A stretch of DNA of 64,000 bases from Metridium senile (lineage: Eukaryota > Cnidaria > Anthozoa > Actiniaria > Metridiidae): NCBI GenBank assembly GCA_949775045.1, contig OX459108.1, forward strand, positions 3,857,961-3,921,960. Reading direction: 5' to 3'. Made by a program: the position numbers and the translations under genes. The notes below the pieces were generated by a model, which searched no databases, was not told the DNA's origin, and saw only the letters and a list, made by a program, of their open reading frames with translations. This document shows positions 11,931-31,362 of this stretch, piece by piece; position 1 is the stretch's first letter; the number at the start of each line of letters is the position of its first letter.

Positions 11931-11989
11931 ACATGTGAGACTAGGCCGAGTTCAGCGTTTTTGGTTGCAGTAATGATACAAAACTAAAG

Positions 11990-12410
11990 GATTATTAACC
12001 GAGCGTTAGGTCTGTACGGGAAAATATCAGCCCGAGGCCAGGTCTTGACAGTAAAAAGACCGAGGTCTGATATTTTTCCGGTCAGACCAAACAAGCGAGG
12101 TTAAAAAATCGTTTATTATATGGCTTTTTTTTTTAGCGATATACGAAATCGCATGCGCAAATATTTTATCGTAGAATCTCTCATTATTGAATGAATAAAA
12201 ATACATTAAACACACTTTAAACTGGCTAAAAATTAAACACTTTGCAGGTATGAAAAGGCAAAATAAAATATTTATTGCAATACTTTAGTTGTTTTTAATT
12301 TCCCGGTCTGAAAAACATAAATAAATAGAAAAATTGAAAATTGGACCTCCGTTGTCATGGTCTGATATGGTAAAATATTAGACCGAAATCAGCCAATCAG
12401 AGCATGCCTA
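11990..12410. mobile_element. Foldback element (GTCTGATATTTT arms)
   Basis: GGTCTGTACGGGAAAATATC and CTGATATTTTTCCGGTCAGACC are inverted copies around 12010-12090. A third, weaker copy (GGTCTGATATGGTAAAATAT) stands near 12358. There is no ORF. Confidence 0.55.
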
Positions 12411-12587
12411 CTGTCGTAGCCATTTTTGCTTCAGGGTTATTTTTTATTAAATTAAATTAATCAAATTAATTCAACTGATGATTGCAAAAATGCTCTTTTA
12501 TTAAGAAAACGAAAAAATATTCTTTATATCCTGCAACGGGAAGTATTATATACACATTCCTCAAAAAATAAAAAACGTCCCCTTCAC

Positions 12588-12785
12588 GGTTTAATTTCCT
12601 GTGCCATCTTAAAAGGTAGCCGGGCCTTTGCATCGAAGTGAGACAAACGTTGAGCATGCAATGATAGAGACCTTTTAACATCTTGCGGGACAATTATTCA
12701 CGTGTCTCTATCATTGCAAGCTCAACGTTCGTCTCGCTTCGATGCAAAGGCCCGGCTACCTTTCAAGGTGGCGCAGAGAACTGCC
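12588..12785. mobile_element. Foldback element, copy 1 (GGCCCGGCTACCTTT arms)
   Basis: AAAGGTAGCCGGGCCTTTGC..CGTTGAGC is mirrored by CGTTCGTCTCGCTTCGATGC..GGCCCGGCTACCTTTCAA. A related element lies at 59287-59502. Confidence 0.7.
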
Positions 12786-12865
12786 AAAGCAAATATTGCA
12801 TGTTTTAATGTTTGAGTTCACGTAATTTGAGCAAATTGCATTTAATATGACAAGAAAATAATGTT

Positions 12866-13495
12866 TTAAGCTAGCATTAGCCGTGCCAGCTCTTCACAGA
12901 GTGGATGTATGTTAGTATAAGGCTTCATGATATCCCTTGCCAGACATTCAAGCTCCATTGATTGCTTTCTCAAATCTTGTTGGCTATTGCTTAGTAAAAC
13001 CCTCTCTTCAACCTCCATCTTTAACTCTTCATTCCTTAGATGCAGAATACCTTCCAAAGATTCCTTGAGCTGCTTGAGTTGTACAATATCCAACGAAGTC
13101 AGTTCACTAGGGTTGAACTTCCATACCACATTGCTTGACAGACTCCCGGCCGACGTGAAATGCTTTTTCAAAATATTTAACGGATGCCTTGATTTGGTGA
13201 ACTCAATTTTATAGTGATGTAGCTTCAATTCGAGGTGCCACCGTGCAAAGATGTTAGCAAATAGCTTGCTCTTCTTTAAAATGCCTTTCTTCTGGCAGTT
13301 AGGACAACCAGGAAAGCTTTTACTTCGATGTGGTTCAACGATGGTGATTACTGTTGATTCAACTGGCTGTAGTACGGGTTGACACTTAGGTTTTGCCTCA
13401 AGGCTGTTACTTGTTACTTTGTTTTTAGTCAAATGTCTACTGAAATCTCCACTTGTCTGCAAGATTGGACTTGGAGTTGAGGCACTCATTTCCAC
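12866..13495 (-). CDS. Hypothetical protein, 209 aa, CxxC motif and coiled coil
   Basis: This uninterrupted ORF has its ATG at 13495 and TAA at 12866. The composition looks like real protein and is not repeat-derived. Residues 1-50 are Ser/Thr/Pro-rich and probably disordered. A CPNCQKKG motif near residue 64 could bind metal if it pairs. Residues about 125-190 are Glu/Leu/Arg-rich with heptad-like spacing (QLKQLKESLEGILHLRNEEL), suggesting a coiled coil. The C-terminus is CEELARLMLA. ATTAAA on the minus strand at 12841-12846 is a possible poly(A) signal. Upstream lies a CG-alternating stretch (13600-13670), consistent with a promoter. Having one exon in an intron-rich genome may mean a retrogene. 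I do not recognise the family; a kinetochore or centrosome coiled-coil protein is only a guess. Confidence 0.65.
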   Translation of the reverse strand: MEMSASTPSPILQTSGDFSRHLTKNKVTSNSLEAKPKCQPVLQPVESTVITIVEPHRSKSFPGCPNCQKKGILKKSKLFANIFARWHLELKLHHYKIEFTKSRHPLNILKKHFTSAGSLSSNVVWKFNPSELTSLDIVQLKQLKESLEGILHLRNEELKMEVEERVLLSNSQQDLRKQSMELECLARDIMKPYTNIHPLCEELARLMLA

Positions 13496-13539
13496 TCAAA
13501 GAAAATCTTCAGTGTTGAAAGCAATTTGTCAAAAACTGA

Positions 13540-13675
13540 TAACCACGCGCGCGTGCATTTTCAAAAACTACACGTCAAATGGTTCAAATTTAGCAGAATC
13601 AGTACGCACGCGCGCGCGCGCGCGCAAACTACAGCCAGCGCGCAACTTTCACCGCCCTTCGCACGCGCCTTTTTT
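13540..13675 (-). promoter_or_regulatory. CG-rich putative promoter of the 209-aa gene
   Basis: An alternating CG run (about 13606-13626) with other CG-dense words lies just upstream of the ATG at 13495. It stands out from surrounding A+T-rich DNA. No TATA box is evident. Confidence 0.35.
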
Positions 13676-13959
13676 TTTTTTACAAATTAATAATAATAAT
13701 ACTAATTACAATAATAATTTATTTCTTAAGCGCATTCCATACTTACTCAATTCTCTTGATAAATTATGATCACTGAGCAAAAACATATATCATTTACAGA
13801 AAAATATAGTTGTTCATTGACATTGTTCATACACGTACATTGTTCAAATATTATCATTTATTTATTTATTTGAGCAATGTTTATGAACAATCGCTTAAAA
13901 CCTTATTTTTTCTTCTGTAATTCATATTTATGCAATAGGATTCAGATATTATGGAATGC

Positions 13960-14130
13960 GCTGAAGAAATATAATATAACTGCTTTTCGTATATATCTAG
14001 TGTGACTTTATTCCATAATCTTGGTGCACATATACTAAAAGCTCTCCCAACGTAGCTGTTGGTTTTGTATAACAGCCTATCAGCTCCGGAACAAAGTGTT
14101 TTTCTTGATTTGTGAGGTTATAGACTTATT
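13960..14130 (-). pseudogene. Non-LTR retrotransposon RT C-terminal relic
   Basis: Minus-strand translation gives GRAFSICAPRLWNKV, the decayed form of the GDRAFxxAAPKLWNxLP motif that ends CR1/L2-like ORF2 proteins. It is followed by A+T-rich 3-prime sequence with an AAATAAATAAAT run near 13860. The frame is short and broken. Confidence 0.6.
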
Positions 14131-14681
14131 AAACTGTTTTAAGCGCGTTTTCGATCATCAGCGTTTGTCTGCATTTGATAGTATTGTCCATAGGGACCAT
14201 CGCGATATTATGTAGCATTGAAAACAAGTACAATCAATCAATCAATTAACTTAATTTAACGACGGTAGACGACTCAATATAACTGTTTTTCATGCGTGCC
14301 TTACGAGTTAGTTACAATAATACTCTAAAAATAAAAATATATCTAATACTATAGTTATGTCTATACGATCGATCGAGTGGTTCAGCGCTAATTCAACATT
14401 ACGAATTTGGCTTGAAGTGGATATGTCGTGTTTATCCACTTGTTGAATATATTCAGCTCGGTTAAACATGGTCTTTTGTAGCTGTTCAGTTTCAATACTT
14501 GTAATTGTGTCCACGTTGTTGGACCTCGTTTTCGATTTGTAGGCTCCGAGTATAGCAGCTGCTTTTGATAAGCAGTGTTATTCATGCGGGTGACGTGGGC
14601 GATGTACTATAGATTTGTCCTCTAGGTGGATAATGGAACCAGAGCTGCAGATGCGCCGAATGTCGAGGTTCAAGAACTTGT
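14131..14681. other. No gene seen
   Basis: Short minus-strand ORFs at 14308-14585 show no family signature or splice signals that I trust. Confidence 0.4.
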
Positions 14682-15594
14682 CATTACCAGAAATCGAAGA
14701 CATGTGACGTCACCGCATGCTAAAGTTAGATTTGTGGCATTTAAAAATGGCCGCTCAGAATTACTGATAAATGTATGGGCTCAGAAAGAAAATGTCTAAT
14801 ATATTTGCTAAATATCATTGTACTATCGGTGCCGCCTCCTAACTTTTAACTCGAGTATAAGTTCTATTCATTTATGCAAGTTACGTTTGATTTAGTTTTC
14901 TCAATATGCAGCACGAAGGAATAACATTATCGAGAAATAATTGCTTTACTTTATTAGTCTGTATTTCAGCGAAAAATGTGTAATTTACCTTGTGTTCAGC
15001 ATCGCCTGCCATCGATAGTTTACATGAATCCATCCTTGCCGCCATCTTAAAATGAGATTACGGACTTTTTAATGCTGTTTTAGAAGTCTTTCCAAGTAAT
15101 ACACCAATGACGCAGATTAACGGTAAAAAATGATGATTTTTTAGTTTTAAAAATTTCCATTTTACACCAAAATATCATAAAAAAATGACCTATAAATCCT
15201 GCAAAGAAGCTTGTTTCGATCGTCGAGTCGATTGCAATGTTTACAGCTTAGTAGCCTGGTGATTTTACGTGTTATACCGCTGTTTAAAGAATCCGAAGGC
15301 TTCTTAAGCGGGAAATTCAAAATTCAAAGTTCATAGAATGGGCTTCCTGTGTCCTTTTGAAATTTTCTAAGTGACCTAATTCGTTCGAATTATTCTATGC
15401 TGAGCGTAAGCGGGCGCTTCAATTTTAAATATATCAACTGCACCAGAAGCGCTTGGTACTTCTAAACAAACTTATAGTAGTTTGGTTTTGATAAATTGAT
15501 TTATTTCGATAGAAATTCGAGGATAATTCTGGACTGCCAGTAGACCGCTGGTCATAATATCGCGGACGTAAAATGTCCTAGATTTCTGGTAATG
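14682..15594. mobile_element. 0.9-kb element with CATTACCAGAAATC ends
   Basis: CATTACCAGAAATCGAAGAC (left) is mirrored by ATGTCCTAGATTTCTGGTAATG (right), a terminal inverted repeat of about 22-25 bp. It encodes nothing recognisable. Confidence 0.7.
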
Positions 15595-15989
15595 TAGGAC
15601 CAGTCCCATTTTTCGTTTTCTTCTGGATTGAGTTTTTCACGTTACAGACGTTCATGTTTTTAGTTTTTGACCTCTTTCAGTGGTGCATGTTTTTTTGTAT
15701 ACACTAAGTAAATAAATAAAATATGTACACATATGCACACATATATATTTCGGTGCTAAAATAATTATTTTGCGTGCTATTGCTTTCCCTCCTGTAGAGC
15801 TATAGTTTAAACGATTTCAAAGTATTAAGCTCCCTTACACTATCGGGCAGAAAATTTTATCATTTTTTTTTTGGAAAGGCATTCTTGACAATGCGTCGCT
15901 CAAAATACCATGGGAAGGATTGGGCAATTATTCGGTGCAGGATAATAGTTTTGCCCTCGGGGCTGTCCTTTATATGTTATTCAGCTTTG

Positions 15990-16135
15990 CACGATATTTG
16001 TTTGTTTGTTTGTTTGTTTGTTTGTTTGTTTGTTTGTTTGTTTGTTTGCTTGTTTGCTTGTTTGCTTGTTTGCTTGTTTGCTTGTTTGCTTGTTTGCTTG
16101 TTGTTGTTGTTGTTTTTTGGGGGGGGGGGGGGGGA
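15990..16135. repeat. TTTG/GCTT microsatellite followed by poly-G
   Basis: About 40 bp of TTTG units pass into TTGCTTG units, then TTG units and a run of 17 or more G. ORFs rich in Val-Cys-Leu-Phe here are repeat translations. Confidence 0.9.
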
Positions 16136-16482
16136 GTTGTTGTGCGCGATATTTTTTTTCAAGATTGAATTGTTTATCAAACGCCCCTATATTACCCGTA
16201 TTCACACTACACGACTGAGAAACCGTCTTGACGAACAATTCGCCTTGGTGTGTGAAAATACATATAGCGGGACGAAGACAGTTTGAGACGAAAAACACGT
16301 CGAATATTGTTGAATTCACTTTAGACGAACAAATTATAGACGATCAAGGCGATCCGTTTGTCCTTTAGTGTGCATGGGATCATTTTTCTTTAAATATATT
16401 GCTATTAGTGATATTAAATATATATATTGATAAATTAGAATAAAGAAAAAAATATAAATAAAAGAAATAATTAGAATATCTT

Positions 16483-16760
16483 CTAGTTTGTCACCTGTTT
16501 TGCTGCAATTTTTAAATGTTTCATATAATATTCCATGGCTTCGCTGACTTTTCCTGTTTCACTAAGAGCATATCCGATAGATCCGTATGCTTTGCCTTCT
16601 GTTTTCAAATCAGCGATTTCTTTAGCAATTTCGACACTTTTCTCAGCATAACCTAATGCATTGTCATAATCATGAATCTTCTCATAGTAGGCAGACAAAC
16701 CAAAAAATGTGCGACTTCCTTCCTACTTCCAACTTCTTTGGTGTATTCAAGATTGTAAAC
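16483..16760 (-). pseudogene. TPR-repeat protein fragment, frameshifted
   Basis: Residues read YYEKIHDYDNALGYAEKSVE, then KAYGSIGYALSETGKVSEAM, and end in HLKIAAKQVTN and a stop. These are TPR_12-type repeats like the multi-TPR proteins expanded in cnidarians. The preceding stretch NLEYTKEVGSRKE continues the same repeat but in another frame, so one indel lies near 16715-16730. No clear acceptor is found upstream. It is likely a decayed 3-prime piece of a larger TPR gene. Confidence 0.6.
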
Positions 16761-17253
16761 TATTTGTAAATTGTTTTATTAGTATTATTTTTGTAATTGT
16801 ATTAGTTAGTGTGACAAAGAAATAAGCTAAATTAACAAAAATAGTGAGCTTGGGCTTCCGGTGTTTTGATCAGACATTCTTTCCACGATAGCAACAGCAA
16901 TATCCTTGCTGTCAAACGTCCTTGCTCAAACTTAGGGCAGGAGTACTTGACAAGGTAATATCATAATCAAAGAAATTTAACACCTTATATGATTATGGTG
17001 AGAAAAACAACGCAAAAAGTAAATAAGATTTACAATAATGAACCCGATGAATAATTTGAACAATTAGTACAACAATTAAACAGATAAGAGATAAATCATT
17101 TTACTTTCGGGAAATCACATCGAACTAAATCCTGTTTAAATACATCCCTCATAGCTATCGGGTTACCTTTGATTGCTTGGTAATAAGAAACTATTATTTG
17201 TTGTAAGTGGTTTTTAAAACTACTTAGTTACACATATTATCATTTTTCTTTAG

Positions 17254-25661
<8,408 letters not shown>

Positions 25662-25847
25662 CAGACAAGTTCCTTGTTCCTTGTTATCGCATATATTATT
25701 GCGGGGGATATATTCTTAGATATTAAGTAAAGACTTAAAACCAAGGGCAAAAAAAAAAAAACCCGCTACAATTTATGTTCCAAATTAATGGGTACTTTTA
25801 AGTTGATAGTAAATTAAAGTCCTAATTATCTGAAAAGTCTTAATCTT

Positions 25848-26382
25848 AAGGAGGCTCGAAATGGTTTTTTGACCGAGCGCGCGCGCAATATCGCCAATTT
25901 TACAAGACCCCTCTGACGCGTACAAAATGTATTTCTATTAATAACAACACAATTAAATGGTAGATTTTTTTTATTTTTTGGCATTTTGTTCCAATTAATG
26001 TTTAGATTTAGTAGGTCTTTTTTAAGAAAAATCTGTAATGAAAAACCATTTATATCTAGAAAAAAAATCATTTTTTAAATATTTTAAAGGTTTCGCATTA
26101 CAGATTTTTTTTATTTTTCCTCAGTTGCAAGAAAAAAAACTTTCACCAAAAGGATTTGGAAATATCAGCTTTAATAAAAGAATTTAAGGTCTTTTTTTAC
26201 AGCAACCTGCTGTTGTCATGACAACGTCAAACGCAATAATTTAAAACAAATTGATATCTTAGATCCATCAGCTTTAAAATGATATATCGGTTAACTGTAT
26301 AGTTTCACAATAATGCTGCATAATATGCAATATAAAGTAAGTATATAGATATATACAGAAACCATTTCGAGCCTCCTTAAGT
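25848..26382. mobile_element. 535-bp TTAA-flanked element with GGAGGCTCGAAATGG ends
   Basis: CTTAAGGAGGCTCGAAATGG is mirrored by CCATTTCGAGCCTCCTTAAG, and TTAA occurs on each border. There is no ORF. Its ends differ from those of the 22.95-kb element, so it is a second TTAA-targeting family. Confidence 0.8.
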
Positions 26383-26796
26383 CCTAATAGTCGATATTTA
26401 GCTGTTTTTAGCATCAGTTTGACCTCTTGTTTACTCGGTTGAACGATCTCTTCAAAGATCGATATCTTACTCTGCCAATATGTACCGCTGTACAGTAAAA
26501 TAAACATATCGAGTATCGTACATTGCTAGAGATATCTTTTCTACTGTTAAGCGATCACATTGTTTCATGGCTTGCATGGAATTTGTTAATATTTTTACAA
26601 CAAATCGAGGCTTAGCCTGTGTAAATTTATGTCAAAAATACAGCAGTGCTAGAAAACATGAGACTGAAGTATTGTTGAATCTTACTAATTTAATCAGGAA
26701 AAAATATTCTATTCTGGTGAGGTGAAACTTAAAATTAAAAACTATTTTGAGTGTATGTTGAGCACTGGTGAAAATAAAATATTGAAAACAAAAAGC

Positions 26797-27288
26797 AACC
26801 AACCAACCAAGCAACCTATCAACCAACCAACCAACCAAGCAACCTATCAACCAACCAACCAACCAAGCAACCTATCAACCAACCAACCAACCAACCAACC
26901 AACCAACCAACCAACCAACCAACCAACCAACCAACCAACCAACCAACCAACCAACCAACCAACCAACCAACCAACCAACCAACCAACCAACCAACCAACC
27001 AACCAACCAACCAACCAACCAACCAACCAACCAACCAACCAACCAACCAACCAACCAACCAACCAACCAACCAACCAACCAACCAACCAACCAACCAACC
27101 AACCAACCAACCAACCAACCAACCAACCAACCAACCAACCAACCAACCAACCAACCAACCAACCAACCAACCAACCAACCAACCAACCAACCAACCAACC
27201 AACCAACCAACCAACCAACCAACCAACCAACCAACCAACCAACCAACCAACCAACCAACCAACCAAACAACCAACCAAACAACGAACA
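26797..27288. repeat. AACC tetranucleotide microsatellite, about 490 bp
   Basis: About 100 pure AACC units follow a few AACCTATC variants. It gives overlapping open frames (Gln-Pro-Thr-Asn on one strand, Gly-Trp-Leu-Val on the other) that are not genes. Confidence 0.97.
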
Positions 27289-27845
27289 AAGATCGGTAAA
27301 CGTTTTATTTAGTTTTTATTCGGTTTATTAAGGAACACATTATTTACACTTCTACTTTCCAATTCCATGATAATTTGATGTTACTTTTTGCAGTAATTTC
27401 AGAAAATATAAGTCAGTTGACTGTACTTCCATGCAATATTATGAATTCAACGGGGAAATGAGTCATTCACTACCAGTTTTACAAACATTTAACAATTATT
27501 CGCTGAAGGCGAAGTGGTTATCGGGCGAATATTTTTTACCGAGCCACCAGTCTTCGTTTTAGTATATACACAATTCACAACCGAAAAAAAAATAAAAAAA
27601 TGAAAATTCTTGTTTAAAATCAAAATTAATTGCGTAATATTACAAAGCGTGATAAGACGCACGAGCTTCAGCGGTAGAAATGGTCTTATATCACGAGATA
27701 TATAGCGAACCAATGAGAAGGCGCGTTCTTATGCAAGAGATTGTTAATTGTGTATATACTGAATTATGTTGTTTAGACTCACTACAAAACACTTACATGC
27801 AAAGCAATATGAATAGTCCTATTCACAGTCCTGCCCAGTCATCAC
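27289..27845. other. No gene; repeat fragment with CGAAGGCGAAGTGG
   Basis: A fragment at 27489-27545 (AACAATTATTCGCTGAAGGC) belongs to the family of the foldback element at 63441-63565. Nothing else is supported. Confidence 0.45.
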
Positions 27846-27849
27846 GAAT

Positions 27850-28075
27850 GATAGCTAGTTCCAAGTCAAAGTTTTAGTTACTACGCATGATGAATTAATT
27901 TTTTTCATGTGCAGCAACTCGAACTTCGATCTGGAATTATTATTCGTGGTCACTGAACGGAACTGTTTAAAGGACAATTGTCAAAGCACAGTACATTTTG
28001 GGTATAACTAATTATGCGGGATTTATTATTTATAAATAGAAATTGCTAATCGAATATTGTCTAATTGTTATTAAA
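27850..28075. repeat. Dispersed 220-bp repeat, copy 1
   Basis: It shares GCAGCAACTCGAAC, CGTGGTCACT, AACGGAACTGT and GGCATTTATTATTTATAAA (or close variants) with 60475-60680. It ends close to the stop codon of the next gene. Confidence 0.65.
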
Positions 28076-28090
28076 TTAAAAAACGTTTTT

Positions 28091-29629
28091 TTAAATGATG
28101 TCATACATTTCTTTTACATTTTCGTCCCCAAGTCGTTTTATCAGAGCACGTGTCTGGGTTCTTTCCCTTATAAACTGATCTAGACTATCACAAACCTCAT
28201 TACGTCTCAAAATGCTCCTTTGTAGAGCCACGGCGTTTTGGTCGGTCAAGGCTCCTCTTCCATAAGGACGTTGGGACGTCTGGGGTTGCTCTTGGGTCTG
28301 TGTTAATCGGCTATAGATCCTTTTAAAGATACTGTCATTTCTGCGTCCTATGACGTTCGTGGGTATATTGGATTGGTCTGGAGCTTGGCGGCTATTTTTA
28401 TCATGTTTTTTGCTCGAAGACCTCAATTCCTCGATCCAGTCTTCATGTTCATTTGTATTTATCTCTTGCTGACTGTTTGTTACTGTTACTGTCATTCTTC
28501 TCGGTTGTTGCTGTATTCCACAATCATGTTGCAGCTGTCTGTACCGGGGTTTTTCTGTTGCGTTCCGGTTGTGATTCTTTCCTTTCTGCTTGGTTTGAAG
28601 CGACATCACGGTGAGTTCGTCGTTCTTGAAACATGCTGCATGTTCATCATGCGGTAGGGAATAGTTCGGAACAGGGCTGATAAGCTGAATGTCTGTGAAT
28701 GAGGGTTCATTCACGGGCGACTTTGGCTGTCGGGAGTACAACTTGCGTCTCTCTTCGCAGTGATTGTGCTTGTTTTCTTGGTTTAACTTGAGATCGTTTT
28801 GTCTTACGCGTCTTTGAGTACCACCAGAATATTCCTTTTTAGCCTGGTATTGTAGATGTGCCTCTGAGTGAGATTTGGGACCATTAGGTGATTTTGGGGC
28901 TGTAGGCGATACTGTACGGAATACTTTGGCCTTTGGTGACAACACTGGTTGATAGTCTTGGATTGGAGACAAATATGCCATCGCCGTATTTTCTCTTTGT
29001 TGCTCTTCTTCTATTCCGTAATAATTTATTGATGACCTTAACTCTTTCATCCACTCAGGCTCTTTAGGTATTTTTCGTTTTTGTTTGGTCTTTGCATCTG
29101 TGTCTGGCATTCTGCTGGATTGGTGCTGTATTCCAAAATCTTGTGATATCTTTCTATATCTTGACATTTCTGTGGCGTTCGGGCATTGACTTTTCTCATT
29201 CTGCTTGTTTTCATGCGACATCATCGTGAGATCTTCTTTCTGGAAAAATGATGCCATTTCATTATGCTCTAGGGACGGTTTCGGAACAGGGTTTATCAGC
29301 TGAATTTCTATGAATGAGGGACCATTTTCTGGAGTTTTGGGATGTCGGGAGTAGAACGTACATGTCTCTTGGTGAGGGCTTCTATTCGTATTGGATGGAC
29401 ACTCATTCTTACGGTCGACTACAGATCTGTGTTTGTTCAGGCTTTGCTGCGATGGTGTCTTGTCTTCGCAGTACGTATCGACAATTCCTTGGTTGAACTT
29501 GGGATCGTATTGGAAAATATTTCTGACGCGTCTCTCGGTACCATGTGAGGACTCTTTTTGAAGCTGGTATTGGGGATTTATTTTTGCAGAGTCGGCTTGG
29601 TAAGCCTTCGGCGATACACTGGACAGCAT
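28091..29629 (-). CDS. Internally duplicated hypothetical protein, 3-prime part of a split gene
   Basis: An open frame of 512 codons, Gln/Asn/Lys/Arg/Ser-rich and probably mostly disordered. It contains two tandem homologous segments of about 150-200 residues. Each carries a GTERRVRN or GTQRRVRQ box, a SFIEIQLINPVPKPSL or SFTDIQLISPVPNYSL box, an ATEMSRYR or ATEKPRYR box, and EWMKELRSS or DWIEELRSS. The C-terminus (RRNEVCDSLDQFIRERTQTR) may be helical. The ATG at 29629 is probably not the true start: the reading frame continues upstream to the border of the inserted element at 29642, and the N-terminal part lies at 33541-33836. No known family is recognised. The internal duplication and absence of stops argue for a real gene that was intact until recently. 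Confidence 0.7.
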   Translation of the reverse strand: MLSSVSPKAYQADSAKINPQYQLQKESSHGTERRVRNIFQYDPKFNQGIVDTYCEDKTPSQQSLNKHRSVVDRKNECPSNTNRSPHQETCTFYSRHPKTPENGPSFIEIQLINPVPKPSLEHNEMASFFQKEDLTMMSHENKQNEKSQCPNATEMSRYRKISQDFGIQHQSSRMPDTDAKTKQKRKIPKEPEWMKELRSSINYYGIEEEQQRENTAMAYLSPIQDYQPVLSPKAKVFRTVSPTAPKSPNGPKSHSEAHLQYQAKKEYSGGTQRRVRQNDLKLNQENKHNHCEERRKLYSRQPKSPVNEPSFTDIQLISPVPNYSLPHDEHAACFKNDELTVMSLQTKQKGKNHNRNATEKPRYRQLQHDCGIQQQPRRMTVTVTNSQQEINTNEHEDWIEELRSSSKKHDKNSRQAPDQSNIPTNVIGRRNDSIFKRIYSRLTQTQEQPQTSQRPYGRGALTDQNAVALQRSILRRNEVCDSLDQFIRERTQTRALIKRLGDENVKEMYDII

Positions 29630-29641
29630 TGACTGGTGATG

Positions 29642-29846
29642 AGTAGTATGCGAGTACCAATCCTACGCCACCCGCACCGGCGGTGCGCCGGTGCAACCCA
29701 GAAACAAAGGAAATTCCTCATATTTCAAATTCCTTAGCATGCGTCGAACAAAAGAAGACGCGGCGTCCTTTTGCAGAACAAAGGAGATTCTCGGCTCTAG
29801 GATTAAATGTGGCGTCCTATTTCGCTAAACAAAAGAAATTCTTCAT
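29642..29846. repeat. Left terminal inverted repeat of the 3.9-kb element
   Basis: It is the reverse complement of 33323-33527. It includes the small hairpin CACCGGCGGTGCGCCGGTG about 30 bp from the end. Confidence 0.9.
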
Positions 29847-29849
29847 CTG

Positions 29850-30640
29850 AGGATTAGATATAGCATCATTTTTTAAATTCCTTTAATAATAGTGTTTTTT
29901 TTTTCCCCCAACTAATGTATTTTTACAGTCTTGGCGCGTGCCGCGTCACCACCTGCAAATCTATTGTTTAGTTCATAGACAAAAGAATTTCTTGTTTTTG
30001 AAGTAAAATTGCAATGCTTGCCTATAAATCGAGAAATAAAGAAACAAAATTATGGCGTTAGATATTCCTTACTGATATAACAAAAATAGACTACGCAGTT
30101 CTTTCTTTTTAAACAATAATAAGTGTGCCGAATTAAACAATAACACATCGTAACTAGGTAAAGTCAATTAAAGGTTGAACGAGTACATTTGTAAACATTG
30201 AGTAATTCAACGGGTTTTATTAGCTTTTCTTAATTAAACTTTAACTAACCTTAAAGTTAAAACTTTTAAAACAGTTTTTGCGATTAGTTTTTGGAGCAAT
30301 TACTAATCTTACTGATATAACAAGAGAACGAAGAACTTCTTACTTTTCAAACACTAATATTATAATAATGAGTTTGTACAATTAGTCTGGGCGCGTGCCT
30401 ATTGTTTAACTTATCCTTGTACATGTTTTGTTTGTTTATCAAATTTAAATCATTAAATGAGTTTGAGTAGTTTGTATTCTATATATAATGCTCTATAACT
30501 TTTAACATATCCGATAATTGAAAGTATCCATTATATTTCTTCGACTGGCTTTTCTCCCGACTGCGTTAAGTCTGTCAGCCTCGTAGAGGCATATCTTGTA
30601 ATGATGAAAATATTATATATTCTGCAAACCAAAGTGGGTT
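29850..30640. other. Non-coding part of the 3.9-kb element
   Basis: A+T-rich DNA between the left terminal repeat and the zinc-finger ORF. Two related stretches with TACTGATATAACA (about 30069 and 30310) suggest an internal duplication. There is no ORF. Confidence 0.5.
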
Positions 30641-30646
30641 CATAGC

Positions 30647-30958
30647 TCAGAGAGCTTTCTTTGATTTTCTCTTTACGTTTCGAGGTCTACTGATCTTTTT
30701 CCGTCTTTGGACTTGTTGTGGCTTTCTTGGTAAAGATGGTTCATAAACAATGCTATCTTCATACTTTGATTTATTCTTCTCTTTAGAGTCGAGATAGACA
30801 ATCACTTTTACTTTCGTCTGAAGTTTTGCTTCTTGTAGGCATTTCCTTCGTTCAATGTGATCTAATTGATGTACATCAGTTAGATGATTTGATAGTTTCA
30901 CCAAGTATTTCGCTCCACAATCAGGGATAGGACAATCACGACAGACTCGATTGACCAT
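30647..30958 (-). CDS. C2H2-like zinc-finger protein of the 3.9-kb element (103 aa)
   Basis: The start ATG at 30958 gives MVNRVCRDCPIPDCGAK. The finger is built from C-x(2 or 7)-C pairs followed by LSNHLTDVH (H-x4-H), then ERRKCLQEAKL and a strongly basic C-terminus (KISRPRNVKRKSKKAL). The role is probably DNA or RNA binding within the element. The first dozen codons and the upstream region lie inside the inner inverted repeat, so a truncated second copy of the start exists at 32297 on the plus strand. I associate similar CPxxxC..LSxHL..H proteins with cnidarian genomes, from memory only. Confidence 0.6.
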   Translation of the reverse strand: MVNRVCRDCPIPDCGAKYLVKLSNHLTDVHQLDHIERRKCLQEAKLQTKVKVIVYLDSKEKNKSKYEDSIVYEPSLPRKPQQVQRRKKISRPRNVKRKSKKAL

Positions 30959-31282
30959 GTTGATACTTTGACGTTCTCTTGCAAATGACGACGTTTACCC
31001 CAAATGTTCACATTTATCGAGGTTTAAGGCAAGGATGAAAAGGACAAAACCCAGGATGAGCAGGACAAAACCCAGGATGATGAGGACAAACCCAGAATGA
31101 TGAGGACAAACCCAGGATGACAAGGACAAACGGGATAAAATTCAACTTGTTGTGTATTCCCCCAGCCTATTGTGCTGACATTGCAGTTTTCTCTTTGAGT
31201 TTGTCAACATCCCCAGGCTTACCCCGCGATTCCACCAATACAAATACCGAGTTATTCATACATATGGCATACTTTTTAAAAA
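30923..31282. repeat. Inner inverted repeat of the 3.9-kb element, left arm
   Basis: It is the reverse complement of 31969-32332. It contains about five units like AGGATGATGAGGACAAACCC in tandem, plus the start region of the zinc-finger ORF. The two arms flank the 199-codon ORF. Confidence 0.88.
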
Positions 31283-31362
31283 TCAAACAAGACTAGACTT
31301 TGCCGTTTATGAATATATATTTTTATTAAAGATACACATTATGCTTGTACACGATTACATAA

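Noticed and set aside
15885..16319. Cys/Val/Leu/Phe-rich ORFs
   Set aside because: Created by TTTG/GCTT and poly-G repeats. No flanking coding signal.
26797..27288. Possible telomeric or centromeric array
   Set aside because: The AACC unit is not the TTAGGG telomere repeat, and similar short tracts occur at 4.1 and 60.8 kb, so it is an ordinary microsatellite.
26722..27312. Long open frames of Pro-Thr-Asn-Gln or Gly-Trp-Leu-Val repeats
   Set aside because: They are translations of a pure AACC microsatellite, open in several frames on both strands. There is no start context or unique sequence. The same holds for 60610-60963.
28373..28657. Plus-strand hydrophobic ORF of 94 codons
   Set aside because: It is a shadow of the 512-codon minus-strand gene, whose internal repeats are conserved at protein level.
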